Below, in pieces: positions 12,536 to 24,345 of a stretch of DNA of 64,000 nt. Source of the DNA: Turbatrix aceti (taxonomy: Eukaryota; Nematoda; Chromadorea; Rhabditida; Panagrolaimidae); assembly GCA_963969345.1 (NCBI GenBank), contig OZ017766.1, positions 11,718,001 through 11,782,000 on the forward strand. Direction: 5' to 3'. The notes beneath the pieces are model-generated. The model did no database searches. It had not been told where the DNA came from and worked only from the letters and a program-made list of their open reading frames with translations. How positions within the stretch are numbered: position 1 is the stretch's first letter; each line of letters starts with the position of its first letter. Position numbers and translations under genes: made by a program.

Positions 12536-12728
12536 CTGTTATTTTGCAGTATTCAAGCAACGATATTTTTTTGTTTTTTGTAACCCTTAACTTCCTGAGA
12601 AATGCCAAATTTTATCGAACTGATCAACAAGAGAAAAAATAAATAAATGAAAAAAAATTTCAAAGAGATCGTAAAAGCAAAAAAACGCTTTTTACTACAG
12701 TAAGACCCGAAAATTACAGTAAAATCCA

Positions 12729-14378
12729 TCAAGCATCGTCCAAAATAAGTCTTCTCTTGCGAAAAGCAGATTTCTTCTTGAACAGCGGGGAGGATGTTTC
12801 GACGACGTAACCGAGAGCTACCTGTTCCTCTGCCGTGGGAGCATCCGTATCCCAGTACCTCGGAGGCGTGAACTGTGCTTCGTCGGCGAGGGTTCGATGC
12901 TTGGATACCCGGTTGATGTAGTCGATCCGTGCCTGACCGACGAGGCCGAGGGCGTCGTAGTGAGCACGACAGCAATCGCACTCGTATCCCTTCATCAGCG
13001 CCCGAGCAGCCTTGCAGCGGGGTCTCTCGAGCGCGGCCGCCCTGGTCTCCTCGATGGCCTGTCGCGCGGCGCCGTGCTTCTTCGCGATAAAGGTTGGAGA
13101 GTTGAACAGTTCTTTGAAGCGCTGGGACATCGGACTCGGCTTTGGGGGAGTCTGAAACCGGGTTACGATTGAAGAGAATCTTTTGGTTTTTTAAATAAAT
13201 ATTTTTGACGCTATTTTTTGTTTTTCGCCTAAAATGTAGCAAAAAAAGAAAAAATTCTCGCAGAAAATTGTAAAATTTATTCTTGATTTTTTTATTTGAA
13301 ATTCATTGATTTTTTTCATGTAAAATTCGCAAAAATCGTAAAAAAAATACATAGAATTTTATTCTGCCCGAAGAAAAAAAATAGACAAAAGTAACGTAAC
13401 CTAACAAATCTGTTGCTAACATAAAAAAATCTAACTGTGTTAATGAAAATTTGTGTCACCAACAAAAAACTAAATACGTAATAAAGAAAATTACACACAA
13501 AATAGCGCCAAAAAAGTAAAATACATTAATAAAATTAAGATACAGTTACATTCAAAAAAACAAGACCTAAAACGTAACAAAACTCAAAAACAGAAGTAAC
13601 AAAATAGTGTTAAAAAACATGACTGACTCAATGTACTGCGCAAAGAAACGTAATAAAATAGCATTCAAAAAATATTACTTTCAAAAAACAGTATCCAAAA
13701 CGTAACAAAAAATCATTCGTAAAATGTTATTCGCAAAGTCCAAAGTAATAAAATGTCGCCACAATCTATGCGTTTATTTTGTTACTTTTCAAGTGCTTTT
13801 TTTGGGAGTAACACTTTATAAAAGCTATTTTACTATTTAGGCGCTGTAACATTTTTTAGACGCTATTGTATTGCTTTTTAGGTGCTGTTTTTAAAAGTAT
13901 CATTTTTCGGACGCAATTTTTTTAGTCTTGATCATTTTAAAAAACACGATACCTCATTTTTTATAAAATTTAGATTTATACCCCATTTTTCACCAACCTT
14001 ATTGACTTCCGAACCACCGGACAGTTTGGCATCACCAGACGACGTCGGTTTCTCAGGAGTGACATTTTGGGAGGCGAAATTCTTAACGACAAAAGCGTCA
14101 ATCGGTCCAGCTTCTTTTTTAGCAGAAACTTTTGATCGACATTTCTTGGCGTTGTTTCGTAGCTTTGAGAGATCCTTCTGAGACATGGCAAGTTCTGACA
14201 AATTTGTCTTCTTTTGTCCCTGAATCGCTGAAACGAACAGCAAGCTGGGTGGAAGTTTTCGGTTCTTTGTGGGTGATTGTTCCGGTGTCTCGGGGCACAG
14301 GATCACGTCGTCATCGTTGTTGTCCTTCGAGCGTGACGATGCAATCGATAAACTAGTATCATCTACCCATGACGACAT
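12729..14378 (-). CDS. com-1: CtIP / Sae2 / COM-1 homologue
   Basis: CtIP/Sae2 proteins activate the MRN/MRX nuclease to start end resection at double-strand breaks and are needed for meiosis. Two exons, 14378-13998 and 13151-12729, join in phase to 267 residues. The start MSSWVDD follows an acceptor-like TTTCAG at 14389-14387. The N-terminal half is polar and low in structure (SIASSRSKDNNDDD, CPETPEQSPTKNR). The C-terminal half carries the family signature: a CxxC (YECDCCRAHY, about residues 183-190), then NRVSKHR and TPPRYWD, matching the CxxC, RHR and TPPxFW blocks of the Sae2/CtIP C-terminal domain. The intron (13152-13997) is filled with the dispersed A-rich repeat. The protein is divergent outside the C-terminal domain, as is usual for the family. 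Confidence 0.85.
13500..13900. repeat. Dispersed ~50-nt A-rich repeat, both orientations (COM-1 intron)
   Basis: A-rich units up to about 13750 are followed by T-rich inverse units (TTTTGTTACTTTTCAAGTGC, GTAACACTTTATAAAAGC) to about 13900, making a loose palindrome within the intron. Confidence 0.75.
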
Positions 14379-14708
14379 ATTTGGTTCTGAAATTGATTGA
14401 AAAATGTAAGCAATACGTAAATATGAGCAAAATAAAAGCGCGATCAAGCTGAAAAAAAAAGAAAGCGAAGATTCCCAGATTCAAACGTAATAGTAGTTTC
14501 GTCGCACAATGCCAAGCAAAAGTTGTTGCGCGCGTTTTTCGAAGTAAAAAAAAAACTTTTTTTACGTCAAGTCAACTTTTCGCATTTCCCCTCAAAATTA
14601 ACATAATTCCCAGCCTATTAGCCTACTTTGCCGACTGCTCACCCGATCACTCTCATACTCGGACACATAAAGCGGAAACTTGTCTACGCATCACGGCGGT
14701 CGTAAGCG
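14379..14708. promoter_or_regulatory. Shared 5' region between COM-1 and the TTBK-like kinase
   Basis: These 330 bp separate two divergent start codons and are less repetitive than the surrounding non-coding DNA. A putative spliced-leader acceptor for COM-1 lies at 14389-14387. No single promoter element can be assigned. Confidence 0.45.
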
Positions 14709-17700
14709 ATGTCGTCGGAGAATGACACGCTTGAGATGCTCGGCGTGAGCGCCGGAAAAGTCATGTTTTCGAGCAAGACCAAGTACGCCATACTCAGACT
14801 CCTCGGTGAGGGTGGATTCGGTGCGGTCTATCTCGTCCAGGACATGCAGAGTCGCGATAAGGAGAGACCGTCTTACGCTGTCAAGGTTGAGAAAAAGCTT
14901 GAACGACGTCGACATTCAAAACTCAAAATGGAGATTGCAATTTTGAAAGATGTCAGCAAACTTCGTGACACGGATAACCACAAAACGGATCGATTTCTAC
15001 GGCATTTTACGGACATTGTCGATCGCGCGAAAAAAGATAGATACTTTTTTCTCGTCATGCAGCTGGTCGGCAAGTCACTCGATGACCTCAAACGAGCGAA
15101 TAAGGAAAAAGTTCTCTCGCTCGGCACAGGATTGAGCTCGTCTTCGCAATGTCTTGAGGCCGTGCAGTGCCTTCACGAGATTGGATATATTCATCGGTTT
15201 GTTGGGTTGAGGGAACACTACAAAAAAAATTTTAAAAAAAATTTATTTTTACGAATTGAAAAAAAATTTTCTAATTTGCAGGTGCAGGTTCTTGATTTTT
15301 GGATTCTTTTTTGTTACGTTTCATATACTAATTTTTTGTGCGTAACATTTAAAATTTAGTATAACCCATTTTTTTGGTTTGAAAATCCAAAAAAATTACA
15401 TTTCAATCCATCAGAAAAATATTTCGGCATTGCAAAAAAATTTTTTTTTTGTTTTTATAAAAATAATAAATTTTCCGAAAAAAAAAAATTTTTTTAATAA
15501 ACTTTATCAATGAATTTTAATTGTAAGAAATTTTTTTTTGACAAATTTTCACGTTTTTATAGTAATAAATAATTTAACAAAAAAAAACACCAATAAAAAA
15601 TGAACACAGTGATAAAAATTTTAAATTTCAAAATAAAAAAAACGAAAAAAAAAAAAATATTTATAAAAAATCGTTTGTTTTCTAAATTTCAAAATTTTTA
15701 ATTTAGCGATCTTAAACCCGAAAACTTTGCCGCCGGAAAAGATTCAAAATCCCACGTCATCTACATCCTCGATTTCGGCATTGCTCGTATGTACAAAAAG
15801 CTCAACGATCAGGGCAAATACGAATTCAAGACGCCCCGTGACATGGTACTCTTCAAGGGTACGGTAAAGTTTGCCTCTCTTGCTTGCCACAAAAACGTCG
15901 AAATGGGACCCAAGGATGACTGCGAGAGCTGGCTTTACCTTCTCCTGGATCTTGTCGTACCCAAAGGACTCCCATGGAAGCGGGAATACGACAAGCACAA
16001 AGTGTGCGACATCAAGGATGAATGCCAGCAGCATCCCGAAATTATGGTTAAGAATTTTAGTTGTGCTGGTGAATTTGTCAAAATTAGCAATTATCTCAAG
16101 GGATTGGAGTACCAGGATATCGTGGATTATGAGTATATTCATGGACTGCTTTCGGAGGTTGGTTTTTTTTAGGAAAAAAAATGGTTTATGATTTTTTTGT
16201 AACGTTTTGATTGCGTTTTAAGAGGCAGTCTGCGACAGGATTTAGGTCGGCCGACAAGACTTTTTTACAACTTTTTATTTTTTGAGCCAGAATTGTTCCC
16301 CACCCTTAAAAACATCTATTCCCGCCAAACACAGAATTTTAAAAAAATTGGATTCTGTAGATTTGGCTTCTGAAGGGTTTTTGATAAAAATTAATGCCAC
16401 GCGCTCTGTTCATGGAGAAAAAGGCTGAAAATTTTTTTAGGGGGGTTTTCATAGACGGGGAACGCGAAGACGTAATCAAGTTTTTTTTATCGTTACGGTA
16501 AGTGCCACTTTTGGGCTAAAATTGATGGTTTTTTGGCCACCACTGATTGGGTTTTCAGAGGTGCCAACATTGGCATAGCCTATCTTTTTCCCCGTGTTTT
16601 GACGCGTCGAACGGGGTAACGCATGAAACAAAGGAGTGACCGCAATGAGGTCATCCATAGGCATTTATGATGCGCACTCGAGAAAACGCGCACAATTTCG
16701 CTTCAAGTGACAAAAAAAGAGCGTGCGCGCGCATAAAAGGTGTCATGTTCAAAAAAACGCCGTGAAGCCAATTTTTGTTTTCTATGTCCACGGTCACTTT
16801 GGTAGGCTTTGGCATGTCCCAAAGATTGATTTTTATCCTTGGGTATTTTACCTGACAATATTTGGCGATGCCACAGGCCTTGAAAAGACATGAAACTTTC
16901 AAATGCTGTAACTTTGTGCAAAATTATCCGATAAAATGTGAAACTAGCTTAATGTGATATTTGGGACACGCCGAAGCCTACCAAAGTGACCGTGGACATA
17001 GAAAACAAAAATTGGCTTCACGGCGTTTTTTTGAACATGACACCTTTTATGCGCGCGCACGCTCTTTTTTTGTCACTTGAAGCGAAATTGTGCGCGTTTT
17101 CTCGAGTGCGCATCATAAATGCCTATGGATGACCTCATTGCGGTCACTCCTTTGTTTCATGCGTTACCCCGTTCGACGCGTCAAAACACGGGGAAAAAGA
17201 TAGGCTATGCCAATGTTGGCACCTCTGAAAACCCAATCTGTGGTGGCCAAAAAACCATCAATTTTAGCCCAAAAGTGGCACTTACCGTAACGATAAAAAA
17301 ATTTTGATTACGACTTCGTGTTCCCCGTCTATGAAAACCCCCCTAAGAAAATTTTCAGCCTTTTTCTCCATGAACAGAGCACGTGCCATCATTTTTTATC
17401 AAAAACCTTTCAGAATCCAGAATTATAGAATCCGATGTTTTTAAAAATCCGTGTATCGCGGATTTAGACGCTTTTGGGGGTGGGGAACAATTCTGGCTCA
17501 AAATATTTGAAAGTGTAAAAAAGTCTTGTCCTCGTCTCCCCCTTGTTCCTAAATCCTGTCGCAGACTGCCTCTTAAAAGTATTTGTTATTTTTGTTTTTG
17601 AACGTTTTTTTTTGGAAATATCAGTTTTTGAAACTATTTTGCTACTTTTTCGATGCTCTTTTTTGAGAGTAACATTTTCAAAATGCTACTGTATTGCTTT

Positions 17701-18625
17701 TTCTGGTGCCGTATTTTGAAAATACAATTTTTTTAACACTGTTTTATTACTTCAGTTTTTCAATGTACATAACCAGTGTTGTCGGTTCTGAAAATTTTTC
17801 GGGTACCCGAACCGGAACCGGAACCGAAATCCTGATTTGTTTGGTACCCGGAACCGGAACCGGAACCGAAAATAAATTTTTCGGGTACTCGTAATCGGAA
17901 CCGAAAGTAGAAAATTCGTGTACCCGAACCCGAACCGGAACTTTTCAAACCGCGTGTGAAACAAAATTTAAAGGATTTTCGTGTCAAGTGTTCAAAAAGA
18001 AAAAAATTGCTTTGAATATTTATGAACTTATAACCGATTTCTAAGCGCTTTTTTTCACTCCGAGAGCTTGTTTTTGCCGTAATTTGAACTCATTTTTAAA
18101 ATCCGGGTACTTGGAACCGGAACCGAAAATGATTTTTTTGGGTACCAGGAACCGGAACCGAAAATGATCTTTTTGGGTACCCGGAACCGGAACCGAAAAT
18201 TAATTTTACGGGTATCCAACAACATCGTACATAACATTTTTTTACGCTGTTTTATTACTTCAAGTGCTGTTTTTGGAATGTAAAATTTTTTGAAATAATA
18301 TTTTTATACTTTTTTTGCACTAATTTTGAGTGTAATAGATACATATTCTTCCTTACATTATTTTACTGTTATTATTTTTCAGTTTTTTTTGTGACACTAA
18401 TTTTCATTTTACATAATTTGATTTTGTTTATCAACAAATTTCTCCTTTTTTCTTCATCGGAAAAACAAAAAAATTTGCAATACCATTTATTAAAAAAAAT
18501 CCAGTAAAGCATCAATATACTTTTTTTTTCAGGCAGGAAAAAAGGCTGGTGTCAGCCTGGATGCTCCCTATGAATGGGAGACCAACGTAGTGCCAGCATC
18601 CGCACCTTCTGTTGAGCATAAATGA
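14709..18625 (+). CDS. Tau-tubulin-kinase-like protein kinase (CK1 superfamily)
   Basis: Exons 14709-15196, 15707-16157 and 18533-18625 join in phase to about 343 residues, almost all kinase domain. Seen are a glycine loop (GEGGFGAV, residues 33-40), the ATP-binding lysine in YAVKVEK (K59), HRDLKPENF across the first splice (about 162-170), LDFGIARMY (DFG at about 185-187) and the TTBK-type activation region GTVKFASLACHKNVEMGPKDDCESWLYLLLDL. The last exon supplies the LDAPYEWE block that typically ends these nematode kinases, then stops at TGA. The catalytic residues look intact. Nematodes have many such kinases, several expressed in the male germ line; the specific substrate is unknown. Intron 2 is 2.4 kb because it contains a fold-back element and a MITE. 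Confidence 0.92.
16218..17576. mobile_element. TTAA-flanked fold-back element, copy A
   Basis: The ends are TTAA followed by GAGGCAGTCTGCGACAGGAT at 16222, and the inverse followed by TTAA at 17573-17576. Two arms of roughly 650 bp are near-exact inverse copies meeting around 16930. Terminal TTAA is the target-site signature of piggyBac and Kolobok transposons. It sits inside intron 2 of the kinase gene. No transposase gene was seen; the mirrored 62-codon frames in the arms are probably incidental. Confidence 0.85.
17774..18227. mobile_element. hAT-type MITE with CCGGAACCGGAACC repeats
   Basis: Exact 8-bp target duplications TACATAAC lie at 17766-17773 and 18228-18235. The ends CAGTGTTGTCGG and CCAACAACATCG are imperfect inverse repeats. 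The interior is made of degenerate ACCGGAACCGGAACCGAAAA units in opposite orientation to GGGTACCCG blocks. It lies in kinase intron 2, downstream of fold-back A. Confidence 0.85.
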
Positions 18626-18750
18626 ATGAATGAATGAAGAATGATTGAAAGTACACGGTATCCGTCTGTCTGTCTGTCTATGGCCATGACATAAATGACT
18701 TTGAAAGAAAAAAAACCCGTCGAGTTGTGAGGTCGTAGTGAACTGGATGG

Positions 18751-18795
18751 AGTCGGGGTCGGAGCTGGGGTCGGGGTCGGGGTCGGAGCCGGGGT
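18751..18795 (+). repeat. GGGGTCGGAGC minisatellite
   Basis: Tandem GTCGGGGTCGG/GGAGCTGGGGTCGG units between the ends of two converging genes. It adjoins CTGT and GAATGAAT microsatellites at 18625-18680. Confidence 0.7.
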
Positions 18796-18796
18796 A

Positions 18797-19865
18797 TCAC
18801 GCAGCTGCAGGAGGTTGAATTAAAGTCGTCATCCGACTAAACTGCCGCCCACTGGTCAAAAGAGGTGTCGTAAGCGAAGAGGCGCGGAGTCGTCGGGGTG
18901 ATGTTGTCGATGGGTTACGGTATGAGTAGACGAGAGCTACGTTCAGCACGAGGGCATCAAAGATACCGGTGCCAACTCCGATTTTAAGGAGGATGTCAGA
19001 GAAGAACGAAGTCGAGGATCCGAGGAGCAGAAGTCGGAGCAACGAACATGATGCTGTTGACGTTGATCGAAGGAATCCCTAAAGAAATGTATTGAAAATT
19101 TTTTTTTGTAAATTTTTTTATAACTTTTTTTTTGAAAAAATGTATCGTAAATATTTCTTTTAAATTTTTTTTTGGTTTAATGACACGTGTAAAAGAAAAA
19201 AAATGGGGCTTCTAGAAAATTCGTTCATAATCCAGTCGGAAGATAACAAGCTGGATGAGGGGTAAACAAAGCGTGATTTTCCTCCTCCTGACTGACTGAT
19301 GAATGAATGAATGAGTCATAAAGCAGTTATGAGATTTTCTTTTGAGATAATAAACTAGCGCGAATTTGACAAAGATGACGCTGACTTACTTTTTACCAGA
19401 TTTTTTTGATAAATGATGGATTTTTCAACGTAAAACAAGAAAAAAATTATGTTTACGTTCACAAAAATTACAAATTAGTTTTTTTGGAAAATTTTTGTTA
19501 AGGTAAAAAATAGTAACAGTACGGTACTTTTTACGGTCGATATAAATACTTACCAAAAATTTATTCTCGCCAAACGCATCGCACAGATCGGTAAATCCGT
19601 AGGTAATGCCGTCGGCAATCAAACCGTAAATGACAGCAGACATGAAAGCATTTGTCGCGATTTGAAGTAAGTTGAACTTTGTCAGGAGCGTAATGCAGAG
19701 CAGGAACTCGATTGCATTTATGGACTGAATAAAAAAAATTTATAAAATACAAAAAAAAATTCGATGGCTGGCATTTTGTTATTTTCTGAAGAAGAAAAAA
19801 CTTACGATAGCAAACAGTCGTGTAAGTTTGACGATTGTTAGCAGAATTCGGATAAATCTGGACAT
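18797..19865 (-). CDS. Small multi-pass membrane protein, unrecognised
   Basis: Three exons fit in phase: 19865-19806, 19724-19554 and 19078-18797, for about 170 residues. Each intron has clean GTAAG/TTTCAG-type ends in the minus sense. The protein is hydrophobic, with segments around IRILLTIVKLTRLFAI, FLLCITLLTKFNLL, MSAVIYGLIADGITYG and IFDALVLNVALVYS, which suggests three or four membrane spans. The tail is basic and serine-rich (SPRRLRASSLTTPLL). An acceptor-like TTTCAG lies nine bases before the first ATG, so the start may follow a spliced leader; an upstream exon is also possible. I do not recognise the family. Confidence 0.5.
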
Positions 19866-19876
19866 CAGATGGGACT

Positions 19877-22158
19877 GAAAAGTTGTTAACATAATTTTTT
19901 TAGAAACAAAATAGTTCGCGATTTTTTGAAGAAAAAACGACACAGTAAACAAATGCACCTGACAAAACCAGGTAACCAACAAAACCAAACAGATGGCAGT
20001 CAATCAATTTACATAGGAATTGCAATATCTATGCAATGAATTCATTTCCGCATGCACTAACGTAACCCAGTTTGCAGAGATCATCAACGTAATATTATTT
20101 ATGTACACGCTGCGCGTGGACGAATGAAAAAAAAAAAGAGCAACCCCTAACATGAGCGGAGAAACCCGTGTCGCCACCCCCAAAAACCTGGTTTAATGCA
20201 ATCGGTATAAAAATGCAATCGTGTTACACTTTATGGCCCTCAATAAAAGTATTGCAAAGGCAAAGGCGAAAAAAAATAAATACAGGAAAAAAATCATGGG
20301 ACACATAAAAAATTGTCATTTATGGAATACTTTAGTAACGATCGACAAAATTTACTTTGAAGGAAATTGAGCAAATTTTTAGGGATTGTAGATGAATGCT
20401 TTTGATTACGTGTACAAAAAATAATCGAAAAAAAACATGAATTTTGGAAACAACCGAACATGCGTAAAAATATTGGTAGAAAAAAATTCCTTCGGTCTGA
20501 AATTCATCCCGAAACTAAATTTAAAAAAAAACGATGAAATTGTGGTAATTATTAAAACTTTCGATTGTTGTGCAGCACAAAAAAAGTAACAGAATAAACC
20601 CAAAAACTGTTACTCGTAAAAAATGAAGTAACAAAATAACCTCCAAAAATGTTATGCATGAAAGAAAAAGTAACATGATACGCACAAAAAATGTTACTTT
20701 TCAGAAGAAAAACGTATATGTAAAACGGAATAGAATAGCGTAAAAAAAGTTACACTCAAATTTTTTTCCGTTTCTTGATTTTTTTTACAACTGCAACATT
20801 AATTTTTCTACATGATTTGAATCTTGAAAAAATACTACGTATAACATTTTCCGTTCCAGTTACAAATACATTCGATTTGAGACTCTTCATAGCCTGGGGC
20901 AATTCTTGAATTTAAAAAAAAAGCGCACTGACCTGTAAAAAAATATTTCTTTAGACGATAAAAATTTTACGCATAAATGGCAAATTCAAAAACTGTTTGT
21001 TTTACAAAAAATTAAACACAGTGAAGTGATAAAAATCGAGGCAAATAAATAAAAATTGTTTGACTGATGACTTGGGAGTTGAGGGGCAAAAAACTCGTAA
21101 AAAATGAGTTGAAAAAAAAGAAAGCGTCGTCGCGAATTGCGACGACTTCTTTTTGAGCGATTCTATAAAAGGGGAAGAAAAGAGGAATGGAAGAAGAAAA
21201 CGATGGTGATTGCTATCTCTCTCACGCCCCAATGTGTACCAAAAAAAATATGTATCGTAAACATGTTTCTAGTCCATTTAGGGCGATCTAGCGAAACATC
21301 TCGTGAAGTGTTCCAAAAAATTGTATGTACAATGTGCTTTTTTTTGTGATACAAAAAACGATGGTACTGGATACAAAAATAGCGTGAAAAAAAATCATGG
21401 AAAATATTTTAACCCCAGCAAGAGAAAAAAATACAGGACCTGTGAATCGGGAAGAAAGGGAGAAAATGAACAAAAAAGCTTTTCTCCCTGCAACCAGCAT
21501 TCACACTCGCACACTACCCCCACCCCCAGTCTGACAGAGAAAGGAGACACTTGAAGCACCGAGAAAACGAGAAACATTCGTTCTTCGTTCTTCGACAAAG
21601 GAAAAAAGGAAAAAAGAAAAAAATTGACAGACGGATGGATTCCGGTTGAAAGTCAAACAGCCAGCCCCAACCCGTATCGTCGTAGTCTGTGATAAGTGGA
21701 TAAATAAACAGGGTTTGTTTTATGGATCGGGTCGAGTGATGCGATGTCGTTTGGTGAAGAAGATGTCATGGATTAAGTGAAAATGTATGTACGTTCGGTT
21801 AATGTTGTTGGATACTTGACCCAAAACGTGATTAAAAATTAGATTTTTTTGGGGGCTACAGTATATTATTTTTACCGATACAGTATTTTTTGTTTAAATG
21901 CATTATACTTGTTGTAAATACAGATAAAAAACGATACAATTTTTGTAAGGAAATGTACAAAAAAACGCTAAAAAAAGTAAAAAAAAATAGAAAACGTAAC
22001 AAAAAAAATTGCACAGAAAAAGTAACAGAACAACGTCCAAAAGTTGTTACTTATCAAAAACAGCACCCAAAACGTAACAAATTAGTGTAAAAAATTTTGT
22101 TATTCTTAGAAACCAGCTCCTGAAACGTAATATAATAGCGCCCAAAAAATGTAATTCT
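19877..22158. other. Gene-poor region with dispersed repeats
   Basis: AT-rich, with the dispersed ~50-nt A-rich repeat at about 20575-20760 and 21960-22155. The open frames inside are short and lack motifs or convincing splice sites. A slightly more complex stretch at 21470-21780 could be regulatory or untranslated sequence, but nothing specific is seen. Confidence 0.45.
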
Positions 22159-23540
22159 TTAAGAGACAGTCCACGACAGGATTTCGGACCGAGGACAAGG
22201 CTTTTTTACACTTTCAAATGTTTTGAGCCAGAATTGTTCCCCACCCCTAGGAAGGTCTAAAACCGCGATACACAGATTTTTAAAAAAATCGGATTCTGTA
22301 GTTTTGGCTTCTGAAAGGTTTTGACACAAGTTAATGCCACGCACTGCGTTCAAGAGGAAAAGAGCTGAAAATTTTTTTAGGGGGGTTTTGTGGGAAGGGG
22401 AACACGGTGTCGTAGTCAGATTTTTTTTATCGTTACGGTAAGTGCCAATTTTAGGCTTACTTGTTTGGTTTTTTGGCCACCACAGGTTGGGTATTCAGAT
22501 GTGCCTACGATGATATATCCTATCTTCTTCCCCGTGTTTTTACGCCTCGAATGATGTATAACACAAAATTTTAAAAGTTGGATAAAGTTGTCATTTTTGA
22601 CTATTTTCGACGCGCACTCGAGTAAAAAGCGCGCGCACCGTCTCTTTTTCGCCTCGCTGGTCGAAAAAGTGATGCGCGCGCACGTAACAGGAGTCAACTT
22701 TGAAAAATTGTCCTGAAGCCAGTTTTTGTTTTTAATGCTTGCGGTTACTTTGTTGGGTTTGGGCATGTCCCAAAGATTGTTTTCAGCCATTTTTCCTTTT
22801 TATCGGTTAATTTTGCGCAGTGCTGCAGGCAACAAAAGAAACATAAACTTTCAAATGCCGTAACTGATCGCAAAATTTTGCAATAAAGAGCACAAGATAG
22901 GATGAAAACAATCTTTGGGACATGCCCAAACCCAGCAAAGTAACCGCAAGCATTAAAAACAAAAACTGACTTCAGGACAATTTTTCAAAGTTGACTCCTG
23001 TTACGTGCGCGCGCATCACTTTTTCGACCAGCGAGGCGAAAAAGAGACGGTGCGCGCGCTTTTTACTCGAGTGCGCGTCGAAAATAGTCAAAAATGACAA
23101 CTTTATCCAACTTTTAAAATTTTGTGTTATACATCATTCGAGGCGTAAAAACACGGGGAAGAAGATAGGATATATCATCGTAGGCACATCTGAATACCCA
23201 ACCTGTGGTGGCCAAAAAACCAAACAAGTAAGCCTAAAATTGGCACTTACCGTAACGATAAAAAAAATCTGACTACGACACCGTGTTCCCCTTCCCACAA
23301 AACCCCCCTAAAAAAATTTTCAGCTCTTTTCCTCTTGAACGCAGTGCGTGGCATCAACTTGTGTCAAAACCTTTCAGAAGCCAAAACTACAGATTCCGAT
23401 TTTTTTAAAAATCTGTGTATCGCGGTTTTAGACCTTCCTAGGGGTGGGGAACAATTCTGGCTCAAAACATTTGAAAGTGTAAAAAAGCCTTGTCCTCGTA
23501 TCTTCCTTGTTCCTAAATCCTGTCGTGGACTGTCTCTTAA
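22159..23540. mobile_element. TTAA-flanked fold-back element, copy B
   Basis: Same family as the element at 16218-17576. It starts TTAA then GAGACAGTCCACGACAGGAT and ends with the inverse plus TTAA (23537-23540). The arms are inverse copies around a centre near 22870-22880. Shared internal blocks with copy A include TTTGAGCCAGAATTGTTCCC, TTATCGTTACGGTAAGTGCC and GTGGTGGCCAAAAAACCA. The copies differ by many substitutions, so they are old relative to each other, while the arms within each copy agree almost perfectly. Confidence 0.85.
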
Positions 23541-23873
23541 AAAATAACAAAGCCAGAAAGGTAACAAAATATACGAAAAAGCGGTTTTGTAATGTCCTTC
23601 TTTTTTTTGTAAATATTTTTTAATCCGGTTTTGTTTTTTTACACTTAATTTGATGTAACCGGTACGCATTTTGTCATTTTGCTTTAAGAAAAAACGATAC
23701 ATTTTTTGTAACAAAATTACGAAACAAAATTTGTTTAAACAAAAATGCATAAAAAAAATGTATCTCGTTTATTGCAAAAAGTGTATTATATACAGTATCT
23801 TTTGAATACAGTATCTTTTGTCAAAAAACCCGTAAAAAAATGGTATTATCCTTACGTCAAAACCAACCATAAT

Positions 23874-24218
23874 CAGGGTGGCGAAGAGGGGATTCCCATG
23901 GGAAATATCCCGGGAATTATCCCGGGATTCCCATCTATCACGGGAAAATTCTCCACGGAATTTTGAAAATGCGCGATCCCGCCTAAAATATCACCGTTAT
24001 TTTACGCAGGAACGTGCTTTTTTCTTTCAAATTAGGGAAATGATTTTATTTTCATTGTTAAATTTAATACATTAATAAAATAAGTGTGTTTTTGGATATC
24101 TTTTTTGTATGAACATGTACTTTTTTAAACGTACCAAAAAATACCCCCGGGGACTCCCATGGGAATCCCATGGGATAATTCCCCTATTTCTAATTCCCAT
24201 GGGAGTTTCGCCACCCTG
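23874..24218. mobile_element. hAT-type MITE with exact 8-bp target duplication
   Basis: Target duplications ACCATAAT lie at 23866-23873 and 24219-24226. Ends are CAGGGTGGCGAA and TTCGCCACCCTG, perfect inverse repeats. Both subterminal regions carry ATTCCCATGGGAAT and TCCCGGGAT palindromes, related in plan to the element at 6913-7300. Confidence 0.92.
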
Positions 24219-24244
24219 ACCATAATAAACACAGCCTACAGACC

Positions 24245-24345
24245 AGAGTTGTCGACCGAGCCGAGCATTTTGAGCATTCGAAAGAGCCGAGTCGACAACT
24301 TTGGCACGGTCGACAACTTTGGCTCGGTTGACAACTCTGTAGTAC
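24245..24345. repeat. GTCGACAACTTTGG short repeats
   Basis: Several direct and inverted copies of GTCGACAACTTTGGC / AGTTGTCGACCGAGCC sit directly after the MITE. This may be the remnant of another palindromic element. Confidence 0.45.

Noticed and set aside
16476..17307. Mirrored open frames in the fold-back arms (NTGKKIGY.VGTSE) shared between copies A and B, as a possible conserved protein
   Set aside because: Comparing the two copies by eye, replacement changes are at least as common as silent ones, the frame has no family motif, and frames are mirrored simply because the arms are inverse copies.
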